DNA of 64,000 bases from Notolepis coatsorum (lineage: Eukaryota > Chordata > Actinopteri > Aulopiformes > Paralepididae), in the NCBI GenBank assembly GCA_963971535.1, contig OZ020594.1, positions 112,248,251 to 112,312,250 on the forward strand, given 5' to 3'. Position 1 is the first letter of the stretch. Every line of letters starts with the position of its first letter. A model generated the notes under the pieces. That model had not been told where the DNA came from and did not search any database. It saw nothing but the letters and a program-made list of their open reading frames with translations. The translations under genes and the position numbers were made by a program. Positions 33,713-44,569 of this stretch are shown piece by piece.

Positions 33713-33896
33713 CCAACCACATCACTCCTGTTCTCCACCAACCACATCACTCCTGTTCTCCACCAACCACATCACTCCTGTTCTCCACCAACCACATCAC
33801 TCCTGTTCTCCACCAACCACATCACTCCTGTTCTCCACCAACCACATCACTCCTGTTCTCCACCAACCACATCACTCCTGTTCTCCACCAACTCCA
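33713..33896. repeat. 25-bp tandem array, 7 units, in L2 RT
   Basis: ATCACTCCTGTTCTCCACCA plus AACCAC repeats with exact 25-bp spacing from 33721 to 33871. The ancestral single unit encodes the [13 protein letters not shown] motif. Six extra units add 150 bp, so the reading frame survives and the protein gains 50 residues read through all three frames of the unit. Confidence 0.95.
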
Positions 33897-34318
33897 CTGG
33901 CTGCCTGTCAAGTCCCGCACTGACTACAAAGTATTACTACTCACTTTCAAGGCCCTCCATAACCTAGCCCCTCCTTATCTCACAGAACTTCTCCAGTCCT
34001 ACACTCTCTCGGTCACTCAGATCCTCCTCTTCCTTCCAACTTGTCACTCCCCCTTCCTGTCTGACTACCATGGGATCCAGAGCCTTCTCCCCCCCCCCCC
34101 CCCCGCCTATGGAATTCCCCCACAAGAAATCCATGAAATAGATAACCTCCCCACCTTTGTTTCCCGTCTCAAAACCCATCTGTTCATTCTGGCATATTCA
34201 CTTTCATTTTAAGTTTATTACAACTGCTCCCCTATGTAACTCTGTAATACTGTGTTTTTACTGTGTGAAATTGTATTTATTTTTAACCCTGTACGGCGAC
34301 CTTGGGTGCTCAGAAATT

Positions 34319-35055
34319 AGATTAGTGTAAATATTTCAATTCAATAATGTAAATGAGAATAAATTAATATAAAATCTTCATGAACACAAAATCACTATTC
34401 TGGCTGCTACATTTCCAATCCCTAATTGTTACCGTGGAACAATTATCAATGAATGATAATATTGCAGCCACAATCTACAACATTATATTGATACATACAA
34501 CATAATATATAATATATACAGTAATAACATTATAGAAGTCCATTTCTGTTTTTAAATTGAAGTCCAGGTCCAATGTGATGTGTCCGTCTGTCAACATTGA
34601 ACACTGAAGTCTTCCTAGGGATCAGAGCTTCAAGCACGTGACCCACCAGTTCTGTGGTGAAACAGGCTCTGAGGTTCTGTCAGATGCTCTCTGGCGCCAC
34701 CAGTTATTGAAGGAATACACTGTTGCTGTCACACCTCAGTCTTCTGACTGCTACCTTGAACTACTTATGAGTGAAGCCCACTAGGGCACGACATATCTGC
34801 AGTAGAGATGTCCGCTGTCACTCCAATACAATGGAGCTAAATGGCACCGGGTTTGTGCCAAAATATTACATTTGAAAAACTCAACATTAATGTCTATAGA
34901 GCTTTTTATTTAATTTAGCAACTATTTTCTGTAGAGTAGTCTACTTTTAACTTCAGTAAAATATCATGTCCTAATGGCTACACAGCATTTTAAATTATAA
35001 CACTCATAATGAAAGAGTCAAAACAAGCATATTAGATATATTTTATTGACTAAAT
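34319..35055. other. Non-coding right-arm sequence
   Basis: Reverse complement of 10164-10540 joined directly to 4420-4845. The junction GCCACCAGTTATTGAAGG near 34700-34715 is the uninterrupted target for the MITE and the 5 kb element of the left arm. No gene was found. Confidence 0.75.
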
Positions 35056-35321
35056 ACATGGGGTTCCTGTTGAGTATACTACTTAGTATAAGTACATGGG
35101 GTTCCTGTTGAGTATACTACTTAGTATAAGTACATGGGGTTCCTGTTGAGTATACTACATAGTACAAGTACATGGGGTTCCTGTTGAGTATACTACTTAG
35201 TATAAGTACATGGGGTTCCTGTTGAGTATACTACTTAGTATAAGTACATGGGGTTCCTGTTGAGTATACTACTTAGTATAAGTACATGGGGTTCCTGTTG
35301 AGTATACTACTTAGTATGGGA
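35056..35321. repeat. 38-bp tandem array, 7 units
   Basis: ACATGGGGTTCCTGTTGAGT starts units at 35056, 35094, 35132, 35170, 35208, 35246 and 35284. The left arm has essentially one copy (about 4361-4412, inverted), so the array expanded after the duplication. Confidence 0.95.
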
Positions 35322-35332
35322 ACAGAATATTT

Positions 35333-35497
35333 GGGCAGCACGGTGGTGTAGTGGTTAACACTGTCGCCTCACAGCTAGTAGGTCCTGGGTTCGATTCCCA
35401 CTTAGGGACCAGGTTGCCAGGTACCCAGGTGGGGTATCTCCCGGGCCTTTCTGTGTGGAGTTTGCATGTTCTGCCCGTACTCGCAAGGGTTTCCCCT
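35333..35497 (+). mobile_element. V-SINE (tRNA head plus conserved core), 3'-truncated
   Basis: GGCAGCACGGTGGTGTAGTG with B-box GGTTCGATTCC is the familiar tRNA-derived head of fish V-SINEs. The core contains TTTCTGTGTGGAGTTTGCAT followed by GTTCTGCCCGT. It ends GGGTTTCCCCTCC, short of the usual tail. The equivalent left-arm site (about 4335-4350) lacks it. Confidence 0.88.
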
Positions 35498-35520
35498 CCA
35501 GATAAGATAAACCCAAAGGA

Positions 35521-35765
35521 AAAACATGCAGAACAGATGGCTAACGCTGTCGCGTCCCTGACGAAGATGGACAGGAGCACTTGGATTGGTCCCCGGGCGC
35601 GGCCCACGCCACAGCCCATGTCTGCTCCCGGCTGCCCTTGGGGGGGAAGGACGACGGGATGGGAAAAGTGCAGAGAGACATTTCATCAGTGCATGTGTTT
35701 GTGAGTGTTCCTGTGTGTCGCCCATCTCGCATGCGTGTGTGTTCTTCTTCTAAAAAAGTACATGG
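35521..35765 (-). repeat. LINE-derived 3'-UTR segment, right-arm copy
   Basis: Reverse complement of 4080-4335 with few differences. It lies just downstream of the zinc-finger 3' UTR in both arms. Confidence 0.6.
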
Positions 35766-35935
35766 GGTTTCTATTTAATATACTGCAAACTGTGTTTGGG
35801 GACCTGTTCTCTTTATTCTTTTCAAGTCTACTTTCAGCTTAAACAGAAGAACTAACTGGTTTCTTTCCTGTATGAGTTCTAGTGTGTTTCTTCAGATGTG
35901 TTTGGTGATTGAACCCTTTCCCGCAAACTGAACAG

Positions 35936-37974
35936 CTAAATAAATGGTTTCTCTCCAGTGTGAGTCATCATGTGTCTCTTCAGTTGTGCCTTCCTACCGA
36001 ACCCTTTCCCACAAACTGAACAACTAAATGGTTTCTCTCCAGTATGAGTTATCATATGTCTCTTCAGAAGTGTTTGCTGACTGAACCCTTTCCCACAAAC
36101 TGAACAGCTAAAAGGTTTCTCTCCAGTATGAGTTCTCATGTGTGTCTTCAGATGTGTTTGCTGACTGAACCCTTTCCCACAAACTGAACAGCTAAATGGT
36201 TTCTCTCCGGTATGAGTTATCATGTGTGTCTTCAGACGTGTTTGTCGACTGAACCCTTTCCCACAAACTGAACAGCTAAATGGTTTCTCTCCGGTATGAG
36301 TTCTCATGTGTGTCTTCAGATGTGTTTGCTGACTGAACCCTTTCCCACAAACTGAACAGCTAAAAGGTTTCTCTCCAGTATGAGTTCTCATGTGTGTCTT
36401 CAGATGTGTTTGCTGACTGAACCCTTTCCCACAAACTGAACAGCTAAAAGGTTTCTCTCCAGTATGAGTTATCATGTGTGTCTTCAGATCTCCCTTTGCA
36501 CTGAACCCTTTCCCACAAACTGAACAACAAATTGGTTTCTCTCCAGTATGAGTTATCCTGTGACGCTTCAGAACTTCCTTCCTACTGAACCCTTTCCCAC
36601 AAACTGAACAACTAAATGGTTTCTCTCCAGTGTGAGTTCTCATGTGATTCTTCAGATCTGTTTGCTGACTGAACCCTTTCCCACAAACTGAACAACTAAA
36701 TGGTTTCTCTCCAGTATGAGTTCTCATGTGTCTCTTCAGTTCCGTTTGCTGACTGAACCCTTTCCCACAAACTGAACAGCTAAATGCTTTCTCTCCAGTA
36801 TGAGTCATCATGTGGCTCTTCAGTTGTGTTTGCCTAGTGAACCCTTTCCCACAAACTGAACAACTAAATGGTTTCTCTCCAGTATGAGTTATCATGTGTC
36901 TCTTACGTGATTGCAGACTGAACCCTTTCCCACAAACTGAACAAACAAAAGGTTTCTCTCCAGTATGTGTTATCATGTGTCTCTTCAGATCTCCCTTCCT
37001 ACTGAACCCTTTCCCACAAACTGAACAGCTAAATGGTTTCACTCCGGTATGATTTTTTATGTGTATCTTCAGATCTCTCTTCTTGCTGAACCCAGGCCTA
37101 TTAGACAACGTTTGTATTTTCTGTGTCTTCTTTTGTTTTACTGCCCTCAAACCTGGACCTCCACTCTCCTTCCATTCATCACAGTCATCAGTCTCAGCTC
37201 CAGAACTGTCATCATCACCGTCATCAGTCTCAACTCCAGAACTGTCATCATCACCGTCATCAGTCTCAGCTCCAGAACGGTCATCATCACTGTCATCAGT
37301 CTCAGTTAGAGAACAGTCTGAAGAGAGAGGCTGGCTATCTCTAGTTGGTTCTAAATCACCAGCTGGATCTAAGTTACTGGCTAGTTCTGCTACTCCACAG
37401 TCCTCTCCTTCAGGTTCTGTTTTCATGTGTTCAGTTGAGGTGCTGGGTAAAGAGTATGCTTCTCTGTTTTTCTCCCTTTGGGTTTGAAGAGGCTGGAAGG
37501 ACAGAGCGTTCTCTTGACCATCTTCACATTTCACTGGGTCTACTGTGATCTTGGAGAGATCAGCTTCTTCCAGCCCTTGATCTAGTTCATCTTTAATCTG
37601 CTCTGGGTCCCGGTTTTGGCTGAGTTGTGAGGACAGAGTGTTCTCACCTTCATTTTCACATTTCATAGGTTGTAGGGTCATCTTGGAGCCATCAGCCTCC
37701 TCTAGATCTTGACACAGTTCCTCCTGTTCCTCTTTAATCTGGAGGGGCTCTGTGTCCTGGGTTTGGCTGAGCTGTGAGGACTGAGGTTTCTCTTCATCAT
37801 GTTCACTCTTCACAGAGACAGGAAGCTCCTCTCCCTCCTGACTGATCCAGAGTTCCTCCTGTTCCTCTTTCATCTGTAGGAGCTCTGGCTCCTCCTGGAC
37901 CAGACTGGGGCTCCTCTCCTGCTGCTCAGGGGGAACCTCCTCTTCACAGATAAACAGCTGTAAGGCCATGGAGT
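35936..37974 (-). CDS. C2H2 zinc-finger protein, terminal exon, 13-finger copy
   Basis: This is probably a nuclear sequence-specific DNA-binding protein of the large fish poly-ZNF class. The exon start is set by the acceptor TTCTAG at 37975-37980; the frame also extends upstream through the intron, so the N-terminus shown there is unlikely. The acidic N-terminal part (CEEEVPPEQQERSP, KEEQEELWISQEGEELPV, QDLEEADGSKM) and ETDDGDDDSSG repeats precede 13 TGEK-linked fingers. Twelve have C-x2-C-x12-H-x3-H spacing; finger 2 is one residue short (FSLQSRKRH). Helix contact positions vary (for example SQQTHLKT, SRKGDLKR, TRQTQLKS). It ends KPFI because a TTTA duplication near 35936 shifts the frame; a 14th finger lies out of frame downstream. 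No 5' exon is visible. Confidence 0.85.
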
Positions 37975-38365
37975 CTAGAAAGAAGGGCATACAATCATTT
38001 AAATGTAATTTGTTGTAACCATTGCTTTTGAAAGTAACAAAGGGACAGGTCACTATTTCACACTACTCTCTTAACAGGAAAGTAACAACACGCTGAACCA
38101 ATATATAGGGATGCACAGATCCTATACCCAACACCACTATCAGGCTGATACTAGCTACATGTGATCAGTATCGACTACAGGTGGTCTGATCCATTACCAC
38201 GTTGTCATAAAGCATCCTCCTCCACTAACATCCCAGCAGCAGTGCATGGTGGAGAGGAAGAAGGACAATGTTCCTGCTGATTCTGCTTGATGAGATGTTG
38301 GACAAAGGTTTGGACTTTTTATTATATAAGGCTATAAAATAACAAGTGGACATGTTATTCAAGTG
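37975..38365. other. Sequence upstream of the ZNF exon; no gene seen
   Basis: Presumptive intron sequence of the right-hand zinc-finger gene. It has no counterpart upstream of the left copy. A TAGGGATGCACAGATCC stretch near 38109 resembles a hAT terminus, but I found no partner end. Confidence 0.5.
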
Positions 38366-39249
38366 GACACTCATTCAGAACGCAGCGGCCCGCCTGATCT
38401 CAAATAGAGATGTTCCGATACCATTTTTTCCTTCCCGACCCGATTCCGATACCTAAGCTTTGGGTATCGGCCGATACCGATATTGATCCGATACCAGTGC
38501 ATACATTAAAAAAAAAAATTATATAAATTATTATTTTTTTTTATTTTTTTTTACACGGTTAGTTTTATATATACTGTTTTTTAGTAATAACTATAAAGTA
38601 ATGGTATTTATTCAACAACAGGTGATTGTATAGATTAGTATTAGTATCAGTAATTGAAAACTATCTCAATGAGTTCACCCACTAATGAGTTCAACATTAG
38701 TTCCACACGGACATTATTCGTTGCTGCACTTGCTTCCACAAGGCTCCGTTTTTTTGTTGTGATTTTTGCACAATAAATATTCAACATTCTCTTTTGAGAC
38801 TCCGCCTCAGACTCTTATCATTTGGCACTAAAAGCTAAACATTGTCACCGATATGGCTGTCCGCAACATGTCATTAATTGTGTACGCGAGGTGGTCGATC
38901 AGTGACGACGTTAACGTGAGCTAACGTTAGGTTAGCTAGCATGAGCTACCGGTAGATGGAAAGACTAACGTTACTGGTGAAAATGTGATTTAACTTGGAA
39001 TACTCATTTGCCAACTTGCTGTACTTTGCTTGCAGGTCAGCAGCCATTATTGCTGGATTATGAATAGCCCCAACTTTAGCCAAGGTAACGTTAAAGCTAA
39101 AACTTTAACGTTAGTCAACGCTAGCTTTCGGTTAGCTGTTCAATGCTAATAACACCACCAAGCGAACCCATCAGAGCTCCCCGTCAACAGCGCTCTGTCG
39201 GGACGATGGCAACGTATCTGGAAAGTATCTGCTGTTAAAATGACAAATG

Positions 39250-39773
39250 TTCACGCTTCATCTATTTGTGCGAGACACAGGCTTATTCAATTTAAGATTG
39301 TACATCGGCTACATATATCCAAACTCAAACTGTCAAAAATGTTCCCTGAGGTTAGTCCTACTTGTAACAGATGCAAACAAGCCCCGGCCGGACTGCACCA
39401 CACATTTTGGACATGTCCTAGCTTAGCAGACTTCTGGTCGTCCATATTTAAGCTCTACTCAGACCTGGCAGGTCGGGTACTGGAACCGTGTCACTTCCTG
39501 GGTTTTTCTGGTGTTCTCTCCGACGACTTACATCGACCAAAAGCACAACTGAACTGCATCGCTTACTCCTCCCTTCTAGCAAGACGTCTCATTCTTATGA
39601 ACTGGAAAGATGAACATCCTCCCTCATTTGGCAGGTGGATTTGCGATGTAATGTACCATTTAAAAGTTGAAAAGATTAAATATACTTTACGGGGATCAAG
39701 TGGGAAATTTGATGTGGTGTGGCGACCCTTTATCTCGTATGTGGAACGGTTGACTACGTCTCTCACCTCCTGA
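39250..39773 (+). pseudogene. L1 ORF2 C-terminal fragment
   Basis: The reading frame gives ARHRLIQFKIVHRLHISK, then CNRCKQAPAGLHHTFWTC (C-x2-C-x8-H-x4-C type Cys/His cluster) and LADFWSSIFKLYSDL, typical of the end of L1 ORF2. It has the same architecture as the segment at 14780-15269 of the other L1 but clearly different sequence, so it belongs to another L1 subfamily. 5' truncation explains the missing RT. Confidence 0.85.
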
Positions 39774-42700
39774 AACAAGGACACTGTATAGGAACGACTC
39801 TGTAACACGAAACTTTTAATTTAAATTTTTTATCTTTTCTTTTATTCATATATATATATATATCCTATATACATATCTTTTTTAATTTATTTTTAAATCT
39901 AATTATTATTATTATTATTATTATATATAATGATATATATTATTAGATATTATGTTATGTATATTATTATTATATATATATATTTCTTTCTACAATTTTT
40001 TTGGTGTTGATCTGGTTTATTTTTTTAATTTTTAATTTTTGTATGTCTTTTGTTCTAGTCCTATAAGCTCAACTGACCATGTGACGGCTTGGAAAGACAG
40101 CTGACAGGAAGGAAAGACCCCAACGGGGCTGTCATGGACTAGCTATCCATGATGGCAGGCTCCGTCGCTTAATTAAGTGCACAAAAGCCACCCCTCATTG
40201 CTACGAAAAGTCTAAAGAGAAAAACACCCCTAGAGTCTGCGAGAGCGGGGGCGGAAGATGACTCATCGGCTGACCACCCGGTAACTGACCCTGGAATGAA
40301 CATGACGACGAACCAGATAATCGGCACATCAACTGAAGGACGGGAGCACAGAGTATGTAGCTGTGGCTGGTCCAAGGTAACATCCATCAGAGGCCTACGA
40401 ATACATCAAGGCCGGATGAAGTGCTTGAAGAAAGTGAGGCCGGGACCTCGCATTGACCATTATCTTCTGAGAGAAAGGTCAAGTCAGGCGAGTGAAGCTC
40501 AGCGGCAGGATTTACCCCACAGTCCACCGAGCATCAGTACCCCAGTGGCTGAAAGTAATTCAAGCACATCAGAGAACTTGGAACCAAGTCACTTGCAACC
40601 TTCTTTGGAGAAGAACATGCAAGGCCACAGACCTCATGTGAAGTGGCCAAAGTCCAGCAGCAAGAAAGAGTGGGCGACAATCGATGCAGACCTGATAAAA
40701 ATCCTGGACGGAATCAAAGGAACAGTGGAAAAGAAACTGGATAAAATGGGAGATCTGATCTACTTCTATGGAGCAGAAAGGTTCGGAACAAAAGAGACAG
40801 GAAAGAAGGACATGACACCAACAACCCCTCCCAAGTCCAGAAGGCAGCAAGAAATCCAGCGCCTTGTCAAAGAGAGAAGGGACTTGAGGAAGCAATGGAA
40901 GAGAGCCTCATTGGAGGAAAGAGTGGGCATCGACCTCCTGCAAACAGACCTGAAGGGACGCCTGGGAAGACTGCGGAGAGCTGAAAACCTCAGGACTCGA
41001 CGCAAGAGGAAGGAAAGAGCGAGAACATCCTTCAGATTTGTGAAAGGACTCTTCACAAAGGAACAGAGCGGGTCACTTAAGGTGCCAAAGAGGGAGTTTG
41101 AGGACCATCTGAAAACTCACACAGACAGCAAAAGATATGAACAGAGGGAACTACCACCAGACATGCCACCAATTCCTCAACCAGAACACCAGCTGGATGA
41201 CTGTCCTCCAAGGTGGAGGGAGGTTGAGGAAGCAGTGAGGAAGGCAAGGGCAGCTTCAGCTCCAGGACCAAATGGAGTTCCATACCGGCTGTATAAAAAC
41301 TCCCCAAATATCTTATGCTATCTGTGGAGGAAAATGAAGGTGATGTGGACAAAGCAAACCATCCCAAAAGCGTGGCGAAGAGCAGGGGGAGTAGTAATCC
41401 CCAAGGAGAAGGATGCCTCAAACATTGATCAATTCCGGCAGATCAACCTGCTGAATGTTGAAGGGAAGGTCTTCTTTAGCATTGTTTCTAAAAGGATAAC
41501 AACATACCTGAAGCAAAACAACTTGATTGACACATCTGTGCAGAAGGCCGGCATTCCTGGTTTCTCAGGATGCTTGGAACATACAAGCATGATATGGCAC
41601 CAAATCCAATCTGCCAAAAGGGAAGGAAGAGACCTGCACGTCTTATTCCTGGACCTAGCCAACGCTTTTGGATCCGTCCCCCATTCTCTCATCTGGACAG
41701 CCTTCAACTTCTTCCACATCTCAAATACCATCACAAACCTGGTGAGAAATTACTTCCAAGATCTGCAATTCTGTATCAAAACAACAGAATACACAACATC
41801 ATGGCAATCTTTGGAAGTGGGAATAATGGCTGGATGTACCATCTCCCCACTAGCCTTCACCATGGCAATGGAAGTGGTCATTCGAGCTTCCAAGTGGGTT
41901 GTGGGAGGAGAACGTCTGCAATCTGGACAGCGTCTACCTCCTATTTGTGCCTACATGGATGACATGACCACCTTGACCTCAACCATAGCATGCACCAAAC
42001 GTCTGCTGGGAAAGCTTCATGCCAACATTACATGGGCACGGATGAAGTTCAAACCCAGCAAATCCAGGAGCATATCCATTGTCAAGGGAAAACTCGTGGA
42101 CCAGAGGTTCCACATCAAGGATACACCCATTCCTTTGGTGTCAGAACTGCCAGTCAAGAGCCTAGGGCGATGGTACAACGTGAGCCTCAAAGACTCAGAC
42201 CAGAGTGATCAGCTGAGGGAAGAAACCATCAAAGGCCTTGTCAGCATAGACAAGACCTTGCTTCCTGGAAAGCTGAAACTCCGGTGCCTGCAGTTTGGAT
42301 TGCTCCCCCGCCTGATGTGGCCTCTAACGGTCTACGAGATCCCCATGACCAAAGTCGAGAAGCTGGAGAGGACAGTCAGTTCATACATCAAGAAGTGGCT
42401 TGGCCTCCCGCGTTGCCTCAGCAACATCGGCTTGTATGGACACGGGGCCCTGGAATTGCCTGTCTCTAGCCTCATAGAGGAGTTTAAATGCACCAAAGTG
42501 AGGCTGAACATGACCCTGACCGAGTCTCAAGATGAAGTGATCCGAGCGACTGCTCCCAGACTGGCAACTGGGAGGAAATGGATCCCATCTGAGGCCGTAC
42601 AGCAAGCAAAATCTGCTCTCAGGCATAGAGACATTGTAGGACAGGTGCAGCATGGAAGAGGTGGGTTTGGACTTGGGACAAGTCGACCCACATGGCACAA

Positions 42701-44093
42701 GGCAACATCAACCCAGAGGAGAAAGCTGGTGGTGCAGGCCTGTACACTGCGATGATCTCGTCGCAAATTGCCCCTTAATTTGGCCGTTGCGAGTTGGAAA
42801 TATTATTTGGGAGCAACGCTGCGAGTTGTGATTTCAACCCTTCATTCGCATTTCACTCCTAAATTAATCCATACAAATTGGATAAATTTTTTAAAAAACA
42901 TTAGCCTACAACCAAGGCTGTATAGTGCGACACAATGTTGTGGTGCTATGAAAGAATCTGTCGGCAATGAATGAACTTACTGCGATCACCGATAGCCTGA
43001 GTGAAAAAAAAGATTTGCGTGTGGAGTGAATCTGGGTCACGCTATATACTTGGTACTTGTAGTCTATCGTGCGATTAAAGACCATGTCCCTATCTGCGTA
43101 GTCTATACATCCAACACCAAATCCCATAATTCCTAGCAAAACTAAACTGAATGTGGCCTCTCTTCCTTTCAATATGGACTATTGTATCGCCAAAGAAGCA
43201 CCTCATTTCAATACATTTAAGACGCAAATTTTGCTCTGCAAGAACAACGGAGTGGATATCAGTCCATCTTATGACAACCACGTCCGATGTGGAGAGATGA
43301 TAAGATGATGATGATTGACGTGATGATGTTATGATTGATTGACGGGGAGTCGGACACGGACACGTCTAACGTTCAGGTTCAGCCATCGATTTGGTGAGTA
43401 CTAGTAGCCCACTATTAGGACGTGAAATACTGTCTACTTAAATTTATAAAATATCAACCTATCTATCTATCTAATAATGAGACAATATGCAAATAAGATA
43501 ATACTAATAATTGTCACGGTGTCCCCGTATATGAAATGAAAGTGGCTTGCAACTTTACTGCTGGTAAAATCACTGTTTATTTCTCGTTTAGCATAGTATT
43601 ACATTCCACTTCTATAAACAATCAAAGTCCTACCGTAAGAGCCTCATACGGGTCAATTAAACCTTTTTGATTAGTCTTTCCTTCGAGCTAAGTTGGACTG
43701 AACATTTCACTGTCAAAAGCGCAAATGTAAATAAGGTTGCGTCGCAACACGGTTTTCAAAATAAAGGTCACATATACAAATACCTCTCAATTCTTACTAA
43801 AAAAAGTCCCGGATATACAGAAACATTAATTGGCATAGATCTCTATAAACGGCCCAACACATTGATCACTTTAGGCACACACTGAAACCAGTAACATCAC
43901 AAATATGAAGCAGGTAATTACCCATACAAATAATAAACCTTTCATGGGGTTATTTACAATAATAATTCATTTGATTTCTAAAGCACTTTTCATTGTGAAA
44001 CAAATGTATGCAGAGTTTCTTGTCCTCCTGATTAATGCAATGGTGTGTGTGTTGTGGTGATCTCATTCAAGGAGCACTACACAAGCGCGCACA

Positions 44094-44305
44094 TATAACG
44101 GGTACGTCCTAGTACCCGTCACGAAACTTCGACCATGCCTCGAGTGGGAGTCGAACCCCGAGCGTCTGCTCCGGGGCCAGTATAGCAAACCGCTGCGCCA
44201 AGAAGGGAATTCCCCTCTAAGCGCTCGGTTTATCTGCCTCTGGGGAGTGAGTTTTACACACTTCTATGTGCCGTAGTCACACTATCGCGGCACATATCCG
44301 TTACA
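44094..44305 (-). repeat. TRIM 3' LTR (212 bp)
   Basis: On the minus strand this is the downstream LTR, next to the polypurine tract. The tRNA-like region lies at about 44145-44210. Identity with the other LTR implies a recent insertion. Confidence 0.75.
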
Positions 44306-44357
44306 TTCACCCCCCCTAAACTCACACCACCCAAGGCATCCGGGTCAACGGCACCAG

Positions 44358-44569
44358 TATAACGGGTACGTCCTAGTACCCGTCACGAAACTTCGACCAT
44401 GCCTCGAGTGGGAGTCGAACCCCGAGCGTCTGCTCCGGGGCCAGTATAGCAAACCGCTGCGCCAAGAAGGGAATTCCCCTCTAAGCGCTCGGTTTATCTG
44501 CCTCTGGGGAGTGAGTTTTACACACTTCTATGTGCCGTAGTCACACTATCGCGGCACATATCCGTTACA
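44358..44569 (-). repeat. TRIM 5' LTR (212 bp)
   Basis: On the minus strand this is the upstream LTR; the putative primer-binding site begins one base beyond it. A (CA)n run abuts its outer edge at 44570-44585. Confidence 0.75.

Larger units (their letters stand above)
30760..34212 (+). pseudogene. L2 ORF2 reverse transcriptase, interrupted by a hAT
   Basis: Pieces in order: 30760-31138 (RTs with SNLPFLAKILG, ALIKITNDLLVAADS, LLDLSAAFDTISHSILL); after the hAT element 33054-33287 (LHWFNSYLTGRTQYV, GVPQGSVLGPLL, YADDTALF); then 33457-34212 ([56 protein letters not shown], stop). Catalytic Asp boxes are present, but there are several frame changes, a shortened stretch after the PQGS box, and a 25-bp array at 33713. 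The L2 3' end follows at about 34290-34318. This is an old, dead copy. Confidence 0.85.
25669..34318 (+). mobile_element. Near full-length L2-clade LINE with SGNH ORF1, heavily disrupted
   Basis: Plus-strand order: a 36-bp tandem array (25676), ORF1 with an esterase-like domain (26417-28990), endonuclease (29250-30046), RT (30760-34212), and a 3' end CGGCGACCTTGGGTGCTCAGAA typical of L2. The left duplication arm lacks it between about 10535 and 10570. About 30 bp of left-arm sequence is missing at the insertion point here, so integration or later decay deleted part of the target. Two hAT elements (26592-27711, 31147-33045) and three internal tandem expansions break the coding regions. Confidence 0.88.
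14260..37974 (-). repeat. Right arm of the large inverted duplication
   Basis: Reverse-complement partner of 2713-12730. Matching blocks are 14274-14565, 24244-24590, 24785-25139, 25416-25668, 34319-35055, 35521-35765 and the ZNF exon. Between them lie insertions absent from the left arm: the L1 (14566-24226), the V-SINE (25145-25410), the L2 (25669-34318) and a V-SINE fragment (35333-35497). The arm grew from about 5 kb of shared sequence to nearly 24 kb. Confidence 0.85.
44094..44569 (-). mobile_element. TRIM-like miniature LTR element with tRNA-like LTRs
   Basis: Two direct repeats of 212 bp, identical as far as I can compare by eye, flank 52 bp. Read on the minus strand, each repeat starts TGTAACGG and ends CCGTTATA. 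The internal piece starts CTGGTGCCGTTGACCCGGAT, whose TGG-initial sequence fits a tRNA primer-binding site one base after the 5' LTR. It ends TTTAGGGGGGGTGAA, a polypurine tract touching the 3' LTR. CACA flanks both sides, but it lies in a CA-rich context. There is no coding sequence. This is the layout of terminal-repeat retrotransposons in miniature. Each LTR holds A-box TGGCGCAGCGGT and B-box GGTTCGACTCC, a type-2 Pol III promoter. A duplicated SINE is the alternative, but it would not explain the PBS and PPT. Confidence 0.75.

Noticed and set aside
37059-37487. Plus-strand open frames opposite the zinc-finger exon
   Set aside because: Shadows of the acidic repeat region of the zinc-finger gene on the other strand; the same shadows occur at the left copy (3194-3629).
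38109-38140. TAGGGATGCACAGATCC as start of another hAT
   Set aside because: No matching inverted end or 8-bp duplication was found nearby.
41429-42766. Minus-strand and alternative-frame ORFs over the R2-like element
   Set aside because: Shadows of the long RT-encoding frame; they lack motifs.
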